Source: Musa acuminata AAA Group
Taxonomy: Eukaryota; Streptophyta; Magnoliopsida; Zingiberales; Musaceae
Length of the DNA stretch: 64,000 nucleotides
Reading direction: 5' to 3'
Assembly (NCBI RefSeq): GCF_036884655.1
Contig: NC_088342.1
Span: 18,887,501 to 18,951,500 of the forward strand
The notes under the pieces were generated by a model. It saw only the letters and a program-made list of their open reading frames with translations, searched no databases and was not told where the DNA came from. Below, one piece after another: positions 1-12,300 of this stretch; position 1 is the first letter of the stretch, and each line of letters opens with the position of its first letter. The translations under genes and the position numbers were made by a program.

Positions 1-404
1 GCTCATGATTGTGATTTCACATTTAAATGACCAGGAGATTTACGACTTCTGGAAGGTCTCCTGAGATATGGCCAACAATTTACTGCTTAAATTAGTAGAC
101 AAGTCTTGTGGTAGCAAATACCTACTTTGTGATAGCTCCAACAGTGATACTTGGTTCTTCCAGCCAACAAAAAACAATAGAGGGTGATAGCGATAGTTGT
201 TGTCCCTCTTGTTTAGTGGATTACCCATTATATGGTGCAATGGAAATTTCTTTGAAGGTAGCATATATGGCATGTGTTGTTGCAGTCTGTAGGATCTAGG
301 AACTTGCCTTGACTACTGAAAAATAATTCTATGTGGTATTTGTTGATCGATTTGGTTCACCTAATTCTTTTAGTGATTTTCTAGATATGATGGCCTAGAA
401 ATGG

Positions 405-545
405 CCTTGACTACTGCTACAGTGCTCGGCACGCCTGAATATATCGCTCGGTACACCTGGGTGTACCGAGCGGTATACCGTACCGTATCGGTACCGAGCC
501 CAGGTCGAAACTCCGGTACGGTACGGTATTGCGAACCTTGCATGA
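405..545 (-). mobile_element. Truncated TACCG-rich MITE (Mutator-like family)
   Basis: Read on the minus strand it starts CAAGGTTCGCAATACCGTAC at about 545, like the terminal repeat of the copies at 1239, 9165 and 21469. It continues with the family's GTTTCGACCTGGGCTCGGTAC core and stops near 405 without the opposite terminal repeat, so it is a one-ended remnant. Confidence 0.6.
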
Positions 546-1238
546 AATTGTCCCTCAAATGCAGAAGCGACAGTCTTTGTCACTTAGATCAACTAATGAT
601 CATTTTTTACAAAAAATACTAACTCAAATCAATTGAAATTGTAACCTAAATCAGTAATTTTTTTTATTAAACTGAAATTTCTTTAACAAAAAAGAAAACC
701 CAGAGCTCGAAGCCTTGGCAATGCAGGGTTTGCAAAGGTTCAATGAACGCAAGCTGACCTCTATAAATAATTAAAAAACAGAAATAATTAAGATAAGCAT
801 ATACTGAGTTATTGTTACAATTCCACAAATTTGAAAAGTATTGACATGCCTTGCGCCACTGAAACCTTTGATAGATCACAAACTTGTCATAAACAAGCCT
901 ATCTATTTAAGAACTTGTGCCATGAGGACTTAATGGTGCTAATTAATGCTCTTAAAGAGCTCGCAATGATCTTTACTATAAATCCCTTGTACATGCTCGA
1001 AACTGATCTTCGATATAAAAGAACAATTTAGTAGGTAAATCAACCCTGAAAGTTTTCCAAGAGTTTGCTACCTCACTAAGATCTGATGTTTAAAGACCCA
1101 TGCACAACAGGTTTCTTGAGAGGTGACACCACTCCTGAAAATTTTCAAGAGCAACTGCCACATCCTAGGTATCGTCATTTATATGAACTTTATATGCTTG
1201 GGAACATAAAACTTATTTGTATAGTGATTTGTTCATGA

Positions 1239-1522
1239 CAAGGTTTGAAATATCGTACCGTACCGACGTTTCGATATTCGCTCGGTATGGTACGATACTG
1301 TATACCGAGCGGTATACCGTTCGGTATATCGCTCGATATATATGTATATATACATGTATATATACACATGTATATATATACATGTATATATACATATATA
1401 TACATATATATACATATATATACATATATATATACATATATACATATATATATACATATATATATAATTTGGTGACGTCGCCTCTGTCTTCCCCCTCTTC
1501 CCCAGTGGGGTGACGTCGCCTC

Positions 1523-1570
<48 letters not shown>

Positions 1571-1610
1571 TATATATAAAATATTTTTATAAAAGGCGAC
1601 GTCCTGTCGC

Positions 1611-1650
<40 letters not shown>

Positions 1651-1702
1651 CCTTTTTCGGCGACGTTGCTGAGGCGATGCGATGTCACCTTAAAAAAAAA
1701 TG

Positions 1703-1747
<45 letters not shown>

Positions 1748-1840
1748 CCGTTCGGTAACGAGTGGTCCGTGTACCGGTCAGCTGACGGACCGGTACGTAC
1801 CGCCCGTATCGGGCGGTATTATTCGAAACTGTATACCTTG
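1239..1840 (+). mobile_element. TACCG-rich MITE, Mutator-like, with TA-rich core
   Basis: Left end CAAGGTTTGAAATATCGTAC; the reverse complement of the right end is CAAGGTATACAGTTTCG. Flanking 8-bp duplications are gttcatga (1231-1238) and gttcttga (1841-1848), 7 of 8 identical. The ends are rich in TACCG and its complement. The middle is (TA)n with three GGCGACGTC-type segments. An imperfect terminal inverted repeat with an 8-9 bp duplication suggests a non-autonomous Mutator-like element. No transposase is encoded. Confidence 0.72.
1336..1740. repeat. Long TA/CATA simple-repeat tracts inside the MITE
   Basis: Runs of TATACA and TA repeats at about 1336-1466, 1526-1564, 1616-1647 and 1704-1740, separated by GC-rich segments with GGCGACGTC. 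Translations of these tracts (Met-Tyr-Ile repeats) are not genes. Confidence 0.9.
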
Positions 1841-3050
1841 GTTCTTGACAACAAAGACATGCTTATTTGGTCTTAAGGTTTTTGATTAATTGTCAAAAAT
1901 CTTTATGGTCAAACTAGTTGACATTCTTAATATATCTTGGATTAAGGGTTCAATACCTTAATGGCGACGATGACAATAATTGTAAGTCACTATGTCATGA
2001 ATATTTGTTGTTGGTTACATGAATCTTTTATTACCATTGATTTATATAGAAAACCATATCTTTAGTTAAATTTAGAGTGTTTAAATATATATGTGAAGTT
2101 TTGAGTAGTCTTCTTGGGTCTTCCCTTACCTCTCCTCATATATATCATTAATAGTAATTGGTTCCTCTTCTATGTACATCTATAGGTCTCCTTAACATAT
2201 GCCCAAATGATTTTTAATTTTTTTCTCATTTTATTATTTATTTATATTACAACTTATTATTCACGAAAGACTATGTTTTTTCTTATTTTATATAATAACT
2301 GACACATTCATCCCAATATTCTTATATGATGATATAAAATTTGTGTATATGTTACTTATTAATAGTTTAATTCTCAAATCCATAAAACATCGTTGGTTTG
2401 ACAATTGTCTTATAAAATTTTTATTTCAATGATACAAAGTTTTTTGCTTGTGGGAACTTTTTGTCTGTCCAATTTTTCTGTATCTTTAGATTTGGTGAAA
2501 ACCAAGGACATTATATCAGTAAAAGTTATCTGAATCTCATAAAATTTCTTGGTGAAAACTTGAAATACAAATTAAGGTGAGCCTTTGATATGCTCCATTT
2601 AGTATGTAGCCTTTTGATCAAGATTGAGATGTGACAAGTTGACTTTTGAATTCTTTTTTACTATTTTTCTGTAGTGAAAGTGTTAATCTCTCTTGGTTAA
2701 TGCCAACATGTAGATCCATTTGATTTCTATGTTGTAATTTTCTTGCAATTGTTTCTTGCTTTAATATGACTAGTCATAAATGCTTCTATAACACACAAAA
2801 GGTCAGTCATCTAGAGCATCGGTAATAAACCACATGAATGTATAATGTGCATCTACTATATTGGATCATATTTATTCTTCATATTCTTTTGGGTTTTTTC
2901 AATAAAGTCTATATAGACCTTATAGCTGCAGTTGCACTTAGTTGTAGGTTGTTATATATTCAGCTCAATTTGAGTGCAGCTTGCATCTGAACATTTCTTC
3001 TTTAAAACATGCCGTATTTGAGAAAAAAATGAAGCAAATATGCCTACCAG

Positions 3051-3362
3051 GTTGCGGTACTTCTGGGAATGGATTCAGATTCATTGTCATCATATTGCAA
3101 TCCAGGGCAGATCCCTTCTTCCAATGCAAACATGAAACCTGAAGTACATGCGCTTATTCACAAGTTGGTATTGCATATCCATGAAAGTGAACCAGACATT
3201 GAAAGGAGCATATTGGTTTTTCTTCCAACATACTATTCCCTGGAGCAGCAATGGATACTTTTAAGGCCTCTTAGTTTGTTATTCAAAGTACATATTCTTC
3301 ACCGAAGTGTTGATACTAATCAAGCACTATTGGCAATGAGAGTTTGCAAGTCTCACCGCAAG
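3051..3362 (+). CDS. DExH8-like gene, first visible exon
   Basis: The acceptor AG is at 3049-3050 and the donor GT at 3363-3364. The exon is in phase 0 at both ends and encodes 104 residues. It reads into [16 protein letters not shown], the start of helicase domain 2, and ends at CKSHRK, which in this family is directly followed by the motif V segment encoded 27 kb away. The ATG at 3069 is internal and not the gene start: the frame is open back to the acceptor and the upstream residues fit the family. Confidence 0.88.
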
Positions 3363-6300
3363 GTACTCCACAAAAATCAATTCCTTATTGCTTAGAATTT
3401 ATATTTCTGTCTTGTAATGTTTAATGTATACCTCATCTCCATGTTGATGGGTAAGAGTGGACTACTAGTTTTTTATTAAAAAAAAAAGTTAATGCCAATG
3501 GATCGATGTGAGTTAACAACAAAGGCACATGCATGTAGTTGGTATTAAAGCATTAGATGTACAGTCACAACAAAGGCCTTCTAGTGCCGGTTATAAGTTA
3601 CAAGGATTATAACAACAATATAGTGTGGGTATTATCTTGTCGGACTGATACATACATACTGACTGGAACCGATGTATCGACACATGACACATTGGTATAT
3701 GTTGAAGGAGAATGAAAAGATAAAGGAAGAAGAGGAGTTGGAGAAAAAAGAGAAGGCAATGGAGGAAGTGATATGGAATGATCTAGTTGAGTTCAAGTCA
3801 AACTCTAATTCGACTTAACCGGAGTTCAAGTCGAACTCTAAATCGATACTGATTCAATCGAACCAAGTTCAAGCTTAAATCCGAGCTCAAAGACCAGATC
3901 AAACACAACGTAAATCTCATTCGAGTAAATTGAGTTCCAGTCTAAGTCCGATTTAGCTCATTCAGAGTTCGAGTTGAACTCTAATTAAATCTCAATCCTG
4001 TTTAACCCAAATCGAGCTCGATTCCAAGCCCAAAAGACAGATTTGATCAACTCCAACCTGCAGCAAACTCAATCCAAGTCTCACTCGGATTGGGAGAGGA
4101 GTAGGCAACCAAATTGAGGAAGAGAATTGTGGCGTCGGCCCTAGCAATGGAGTCCTAACCTAGGTAGGACTTCATCCATAAAAGGACTAGGAAGAGAGTC
4201 CTAACCTAGTTAGGACTCCACCCCTATAAGCAATAGGAAGAGGGAGTGAACATTATGAAGAGGGAGTCCTAATCTAACTAGGACTCTATCCCTCCATCTA
4301 TAAAACAAGGGGATGCTCAACCCCTTTAACTCATCGAATCCAAACTAGACACTCTTCAAGTCCCAGTTGGCCCTAAGCAAAGTCCTAGTCGAAGAGAGAA
4401 GAGAGGAGAGAAAAACGAAGAATAAGTTGACAATCATCAACCTTCCTGTAGCAGCACGTTTGTTGCAAATATTCTTCCAAGAAGTTGTTGCTCCCTAGTA
4501 GCCTTCCCAAGATCCTTTGACAGTAGCAAGAAGAGGAGAAGATAGAAGAAGAAGAGAAAGAAAAGTGAACTTGTGACAACTCTTAGTAATCTCGAGTCCA
4601 ACAACTTCTCCAAACAGTAGCATAATAGCTACTGCAACTCTCAGTAAACTATAAAGGAGAGAAAGGGAGAGTTCGGTGACAAGTTTGTAACCCAAATAGT
4701 TCGTGTTTGTCGCACGAGAAGTTCGAGCCTTTATCGCTCTAGAAGCCTTTGCTTAGTTCTCTGTTTTAGGTACCTCTATTTTAAAGTAAAGTAGATTGAT
4801 TTTGCCTTTAGATTTTGTGTTTTCTACAATACAAGATGCATCGTGAATTGCTCATACAGGTCTGCTGTTTTCATATCATCATTCCTCGCTTGTGGATGGT
4901 TACCACTAGGCAAAGATACAAAGCATCGGGTGATAAATTACACTAGTTGGAATTTCAACTTCGATCATTGATGAAAAGAGGCCATCCATGATGGAAACGA
5001 GCAATCCAACAGTCTTGGTGGACTTCTGCAAAAGATGGAGGTCATGATAGGTTGGTTCCAATCCTAAGCCATCCCAACAACAAGAGACGATGGAGATATA
5101 CACATCACAACGAAGGAGAAAGGCATCCTCATCAAATTTTGAAATTGGTTTGTTGAAGGCATGTTGTGGCAACAACGACAATGATGTTGTGATATCGATG
5201 AAAAAAGTGAGTCTTCGACCCTTTTGAGTTAAGGCTTAGATTGACATATCATCCTATGATGATACGATCAATGCTAAGGTATTAGATGTGTGGCTTGATC
5301 AACTTGACACCTATTTTACTCTCTATGGGTACAACAACAACGATGAAGTCGTGCTTGTGTGACTTAAGTTGTTTGGGCATGCTCTAGCATGGTGGAATGT
5401 GTAACTCTGATCTTACACCGACGATGAGGTGACTTGGGGTCAGTTTAAAAGGCTCGTCCAATAAGAACTCCATTTGATGGCCTACATCGAAAATTGGTCG
5501 AAAATATGACATCACTTGTGCCAAGAATCGAAGCAATCGGTGTAAGATTACACCACCTAGTTCTGACAGCAAGCAGTGGCGCTTCAGATTTCTCTTGACG
5601 GCCACTCAATAATCATGAAATATACCATTGGTCTACATGGTTAGACCAACACCAAATTAAGCCTTTTCAAGGTGTTTGACATCTCGGGCCCTGGTGGGAC
5701 AATCATGGTGATCGAAAGAAAGATTAGATACTACAGCGAGAAGATTGCGGAAGGCCAAGCAAAATTTTGAGTATGGTAAGAATTTATCCTCCTTGAGGAA
5801 AAGTGATCTTTTATATGATCATTATAAAATTGTTGTAATCTCAATGAGAAGTGTTGGAAGGTTCATCTAGAACACTTTTCGAAAAGGTGAAAGAAGAATG
5901 ATCAAAGTTAGCGAATAGCAGTTGCGATCATTGATGACAACTCCATCGACCTTGCATCGGTATCTCATCGTAAGGTCTAAGGTTATATACTCGAGTTCGA
6001 CTTTTGGTCCAAAAGTTCTAGAACTCTTTACTATAATGATCCAGGTGAAACAAGAGATCATTGGTGATGTTGAATCTATGTTCGACATCGGTTGCCAAAC
6101 AAACCTCATCTTAGTGAGCTCAGTTCAGAAGCTCGGCCTAGAGACCACCACATCCAAACCCATAATTTCTAGGTTTGCTCCATGAGGATGTGGAGATAAA
6201 TATTGGTCGATGATGCCATATATGCTTTGCCATCACAAGCCAATACATTGACAAGGTGATGTGCAAAGTGGTGTTGCTTGACATCTATGAAGCCATTTCT

Positions 6301-9283
6301 TAGTAGCCCCTACCTTTGGGATTGAGATGTTTACTTTTGTCATCAACTCCAAAAAGGTATTAACTCCAGAAGGATGGAAGAAAGTTCCTTGTCACCTAAG
6401 ATCCGATTGGTTCGACAGATGACTTGATAACCGCGGACTAAACAAAAAAGATGGTGATCACTTGCTAAAAGCACATGACTCTAATTTCTACATAGAGATC
6501 AAAATGTTCCTCCAACATGACAAAATGGAGGAGAAACAAAAAGGGGCAGTAGTAAGATTGCAGCCTCGAGAGCTCAAAAAAGAGAAACAAAACCCTTGAG
6601 TTGATGGTGAATGATGATGAGAACCATGTCAAGAAGGCACAAAAAGAGAGTATGGTTGGGCATGACGACATTAATCACGACAATGGGCCCAAGCAAAACC
6701 CCTAGTTGCTCAAACCAAAATCAAGATTCAATAGGAGCTGAACTACCTAATTGGGGAATCCATGATCTGCGATGAGGAGTTCAAGTTGAACACCAAATCA
6801 ATCCCAATCCAACCAAACCAAGCTTAAGCTCAAGCTCGAACCTTATCTCAAGGACCAGATCGGACATAGCCTAAGTCTCACTAGAGTTCAGGAGTTTTGA
6901 TTGAAGTCGAATTCAACTCAAATGAACTTCGAGCCGAATTGCGATTCAATCTCAATTCTGTTGAACCCAACTCGAGCTTAATTCCAAGCTTAGAAATTAG
7001 ATTTGACCAGCTCCAACCTACAACAGACTCAATTTTGAGTCCTACTTGGATTAGGAGAGTAGACAACCAAATTGAGGAAGAGAGCTAGGGGTGTCGAGCA
7101 AGGGAGAAACCTAACTTAGTTAGCACTCCATCTCTAAATGCACTAGGAAGAGAGAGTCCTAACTTAATTAAGACTCTACCTCTACAAGCACTAGGAGAGG
7201 GAGGCATAACCCAGTCAGGACTTCATCCCCCAATCTATAAATCAAGGGGGGCATTCAACTCAGTGAATCCAAACTAGAGCCTCCTCAAGTCCTAGTCGGC
7301 CTTAGGAGGCAGAGTCCTTGCTGAGGAGAGAAGAGAGGAGAGAAAAGAGAGGGTGAAGTCGGTAATTAGCAGCCTTCTTGTTCTTCTTCCTACCTATTGC
7401 AACACCTTTGTTGTGGAGATTCTTCTAAGAAGCTGTCGTCCCTATCAGCCTTCATAGGAGCCTTCGTCTTCTATCGTGAGTGCAACAAGTTCTTTCCCAA
7501 ACGATGGTAACTTTCGACCATTGCTACAACCCTTGACAACCTCTGAAAGGGAGGTTGATGGCTGAGAAGAAAGGAGGGAAAGGGAGAGTTCGACAAATTT
7601 AGCTATTTATGACATTGCTTTGTGCCAGTTAAAACATCACAAATGCTTGCATAAAATTTTTGCACTAGTTCTTTTGTCACTTTGCACATAATAGTTCCTT
7701 ATGCAAATGAAACAACCTTTTTCCTTGGTCTCAAAAAGGAATTGTTTTGCATTATTATGCGTTCTTATAACTAATTATGATGTTTTTATTTATGAAAGAG
7801 GCTAACAACTTGTGATTGTCTTCCACCTACATATGATGTGACTTTGTTCTACAAATAGCATAATTGGTAATTCTAGATCTTTAGGTCTAATATCCTAATT
7901 ATGTTCTGGATAATTAAAAAAAGCAATTGAACTCTAAAATAAGTTTAGTGGGGACAAAGTTCCATATTTGTCATAAATTTAGCAAATTTTCTTTGGAGTG
8001 TCTCGAGATCATCTTTACGTGATGCACATGAAAAATTTTATAAATATTGCTGTATAAAAACTTTTATTTATCAAGTCATCAAGTAGTTCATTGTAATGTT
8101 CTTTATTTCCCAAGAGACTAAAATGTTATCCAAAAAACCCCTACAAGAATAAAGGAAAATCTTATAACATCTCGTCAAAGACATTATAAATTCACACTAT
8201 GCTAATCTTTTATGCAATTCCCACATTGACTAATTAGTTGGCCCTAACTAGCACTTATTATTTTGGATATTAATTATCTTACGATTTTTATGTATAATCC
8301 TTGAGGGCAAGCAATTTTGTAATTTTGCAATTTTTAAGATTGCTTCTTAGCAATCTGGGTGACTATGTGATCAAGGACAATCTAGTGAGTTTGAGCCAAA
8401 CTCCAATTTTGCTCAACTGAAGTTTTAATCGGACTCCAATTCGATCTTGATCAAACCAAAGCAAGATTAAGCCCAATATTGAGCTCAAAAACTAGATTCA
8501 CATTTCAAGCCTCACTCGAATTCAGCTCAAATTGAGTTCTGATCGAAGTCTAATTCAGCTCAGCTTGGCTAGACTCAAAACTCTGATTCAAATCCAATAT
8601 GGTTGGACTCAACTTTAGCTCAATTGAATCCAAAGAGGTCAGGTTCGACCAAATTTGTTCCCACTCTAAGTCCTAAAGGCATTAGGACTTCAAGTCCGAA
8701 GAAATTAGGACTCTCTGAGTCTTAACCTAGTTAGGACTCCACCCCTCCAATCCTATAAAACTAAGGGATTGCAACCCACTTGAAGATATCCAAGTAGAGC
8801 CCGCTCTTGAGTTTCCAGCAGGCCCTAAGCTGAGAAGAGAGGAGAGAAAGAAAGGAGTTTGCAAGTTCAACAATCCTTCTTCCTATCTATGTTCACCTTC
8901 CTGTAGTGAACTTTCTTCGAGTTGATGCCAACCTTAATAGCTTCCAAGGAGGCCTTTGGCAGCAACAAGACAAAGAAGAAGAACCTAAGGCAGCCAAGAA
9001 GCAATCCCAATCGGCCCTAGTCCTTTAGCTTCTATCAAGAGCAAAAGAGAGAAGAGAGGAGGAATTTTGTAAGGTGTCGCTAGACCTCCAGCGGCTGCCC
9101 CTTCTTCCTTAAATTTTAGCAGTCGAAGTCCTTCACATAAACATTGTGTAGTTGTTGTGAGAAGCAAGGTTCGCAATTTCGTACCGTACCGGAGTTTCGA
9201 CATTAGCTCGGTACGGTGCGATACTGTATACCGAACGGTATACCGCTCGAAGCGATGTTACCTTATGTATGTATATATATATG

Positions 9284-9327
<44 letters not shown>

Positions 9328-12300
9328 TGTGTACACATATATGCATATATGTGTACACATATATGCATATATGTGTACACATATATGCATATATGTGTAC
9401 ACATATATGCATATATGTGTACACATATATGCATATATGTGTACACATATATACATATATACATACACATATATATCGTTCCGTCCGGTAACGAGCGGTC
9501 CGTGTACCGGTCAACTGACTGTCACGAACTTAGCTGGTTTTGCCTAAGTCATGCGGCACCCTTGCGTGTCCGTCCGCAAAGGTCAGCCTCCCCGAAGCCT
9601 CCCGTTGTCCCTTAGGACCAACAAAAGAAAGAACGGGTTAGAGAGAACGTCTCAATCGGGATCCACAAGCAAACATCTCTGAAAACACTTCATGAATAAT
9701 GCAAATTACAAACAGACTTTACAAGCTCTGAACAGTTGCACAACAAAAGGTAAAATGATCAATTACAGATCGAAGATCTCTTACACGTGTCCACATGACA
9801 CAACCTTTATTTACAAGCCTAAAGAGGCCACCAACCTAACTAAAATAGGACTATTAAGCTTTCGGTTGTCCCTCTACATGCTGTACAAGGCATGAACATA
9901 CCAAAAGACACGGACATACATAAGTATTACATCAAACATCCTGTTTAGAAGTTTGTCCGTGACATGACGGATTGGTACGTATCGCCCGTACCAGATAGTA
10001 TTATTCGAAATTGCATACCTTGGTGAGAAGTCCCAAAGCCCTATTGCTTGTGTTCAAACCTCAGGAGGAGGTCCCAATAATAATAAAAGAGGAGACCAAA
10101 ACCAGCAGTGATCCTCAATCTGTCGAGAGCACCCAAGTGTTGTCCAAAGGCAAGTTGCATTTTAACGCTTTTGTTTAAATCTTTTGTTGCACTTTATTCT
10201 ATTTAGCCCTTGTAATTTGCACTTTAATTATACGAACAATAGATGTTTTTTTTTTGGTTTTACGCTTGTTCCTTATCGATATCTTTTGCTCGACTAAAAC
10301 CTTCATCAAAGAGGTGGTATTGAATAGATGAGTCATCAAACCCGAATCCCATATGGATGAGGTGGTATCAGAGCAAGGGTTCCTTGCCTATGGATGGTTA
10401 CCACTAGACAAGGATACAAAGCCTATAGAGAAGAGCTAGAAGAATTGGAGTTCAAGTCACGCTCGCCAAGAGGAAGGAACATCGATTGGATGGTGGCCAA
10501 CACCTCGATAGCCTTGGCTGCTCGTACTACTTAAATGGTTGTATTAACCCAACACATGGAGATTGTGATGGGTTGGCCAACCCCAAATAAAGGACGATTA
10601 AGCGAAGAACGTTGTAACAAAGGAGAGAGTTATCTCTATTTGAGACGTGTAGTTGTGAAGAAGAAACTACTAAGCAGGACATTATAGCAAGAACTCAGCC
10701 CTTTTAAGTCGAGGTTCTCATCAACATACCCTCCAAAGGGAAGCACTCGAAAGCCAAGAATAACACTAGGAGTAGTAAAACCTCATCTTCTTCGAACAAA
10801 AATGATTTATTCTATAATCATTGTAAAATTACAAGTCTAGAAGAATTGGAGTTCAAGTCACGCTCGTCAAGAGGAAGGAACATCGATTGGATGGTGGCCA
10901 ACACCTCGATAGCCTTGGCTGCTCATACTACTTAAATGGTTGTATTAACCCAACACATGGAGATTGTGATGGGTTGGCCAACCCCAAATAAAGGACAATT
11001 AAGCGAAGAACGTCGTAACAAAGGAGAGAGTTATCTCTATTTGAGACGTGTAGTTGTGAAGAAGAAACTACTAAGCAGGACATTATAGCAAGAACTCAGC
11101 CCTTTTAAGTCGAGGCTCTCATCAACATACCCTCCAAAGGGAAGCACTCGAAAGCCAAGAAGAACACTAGGAGTAGTAAAACCTCATCTTCTTCGAACAA
11201 AAATGATTTATTCTACAATCATTGTAAAATTACAAGTCATACATAGGAGAAGTGTTGGATGGTTCACCTCGAATTCTTACCAAGAAGTGGAAGAAGAACA
11301 ATCAAAGTCAGTCTACAGCAACCATGATCGTAGTAGATGATCATCTCGAACTGGCATTGGTTTCACATTTGGATATGAGTTTATCATTGATTTTTATACC
11401 AAAGGTTATAGACCTGAATTCGATCCCCAATTTAGAAGTTCGAGAAGAATTGTTCACTCTCGAGATCTAAGTGAAAGGAAAGGTAATCGATTTGATCATC
11501 GACATTGGAAAGCAAAAGAATCTTATCTCAACACTCTTCATCCGAATCCATATCCTCTATGGTGGATCCACAAAGACATCAAGATAAAGATATATTGCAA
11601 ATACAAATTCAAATTTACGATCACCACCAAGTACATCGACAAAGTGATATACGAGGTGGTGCCTCTCAACATATGTCAAGTCATCTTCGGGAGCTTGTAC
11701 TCATGGGACTAAGAAGTCATCCACTTTCACCGACCCCATCAATTTATATTTAGGAAGGATGGAAAGAAGTTCATTATCAAGAAGGATAGAAGTGGATGGC
11801 CAATCGACTTAATGATGGTCGCCCATGCCAAAAGGATGGTGAACATGTGTCGGAAACTCATGGCTCACTTTGGCATGCAAATAACTTAAGTCTACCTCTA
11901 ACATGATGAGAGAGAACAAACACAACGGGGTACTATCAACATTGAAGCCTCGAGAAGAAAAAGAAAGTCCTCAAGACAAGTAAATTATGATCGACAACAA
12001 GGAGAACCCCATCAAAACAGCGTGCGTAGACAACACAACTAAGCAAGGTGATGTTGATGACATCGACTAACCAAAGCAAAACCTCCAACATACAAATGGA
12101 GGGAAAAGCAACCTCAAAGCAAGATTCAACTTGATGTGAGTTGCTTAATCGGGGAGACATGAGAAGGGATGATTTAGCAAAGTTTGAGCCAAACACCAAT
12201 TCAGCCCAACTAGAGTTCCAGTTGGACTCCAATTTGATCCTAAATAAAACCAAACCAAGACCAAGCCCAATCTTGAGCTCAAAGATCGAATTCAAGTCAG

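Larger units (their letters stand above)
1..3050 (+). other. Intron of DExH8-like gene, partial
   Basis: The first visible exon begins in phase 0 after an acceptor at 3050, so the sequence before it must be intronic, at least near the exon. I searched for the earlier helicase motifs (GKT, DExH, SAT) and did not find them. The stretch holds two MITE copies and AT-rich DNA; 1849-3050 contains nothing else recognisable. Confidence 0.7.
9165..10022 (+). mobile_element. TACCG-rich MITE, Mutator-like, interrupted by a solo LTR
   Basis: Left end CAAGGTTCGCAATTTCGTAC and reverse-complemented right end CAAGGTATGCAATTTCGAAT form an imperfect terminal repeat. A perfect 8-bp target duplication, gtgagaag, is at 9157-9164 and 10023-10030. 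The core holds a palindromic CATATA minisatellite, and a 445-bp solo LTR splits the right half. It lies in the left LTR of the surrounding Gypsy-type element. Confidence 0.82.

Noticed and set aside
1190..1513. Several Tyr-Ile-Met-rich open frames on both strands (also at 9133-9615)
   Set aside because: They are translations of TA/CATA simple repeats within MITEs, with parallel open frames on both strands.
3069..3395. 108-codon frame as an independent small gene starting at the ATG 3069
   Set aside because: The frame is open upstream to an acceptor site and the family homology continues through both ends; it is an internal exon, and its last residues are intron translation.
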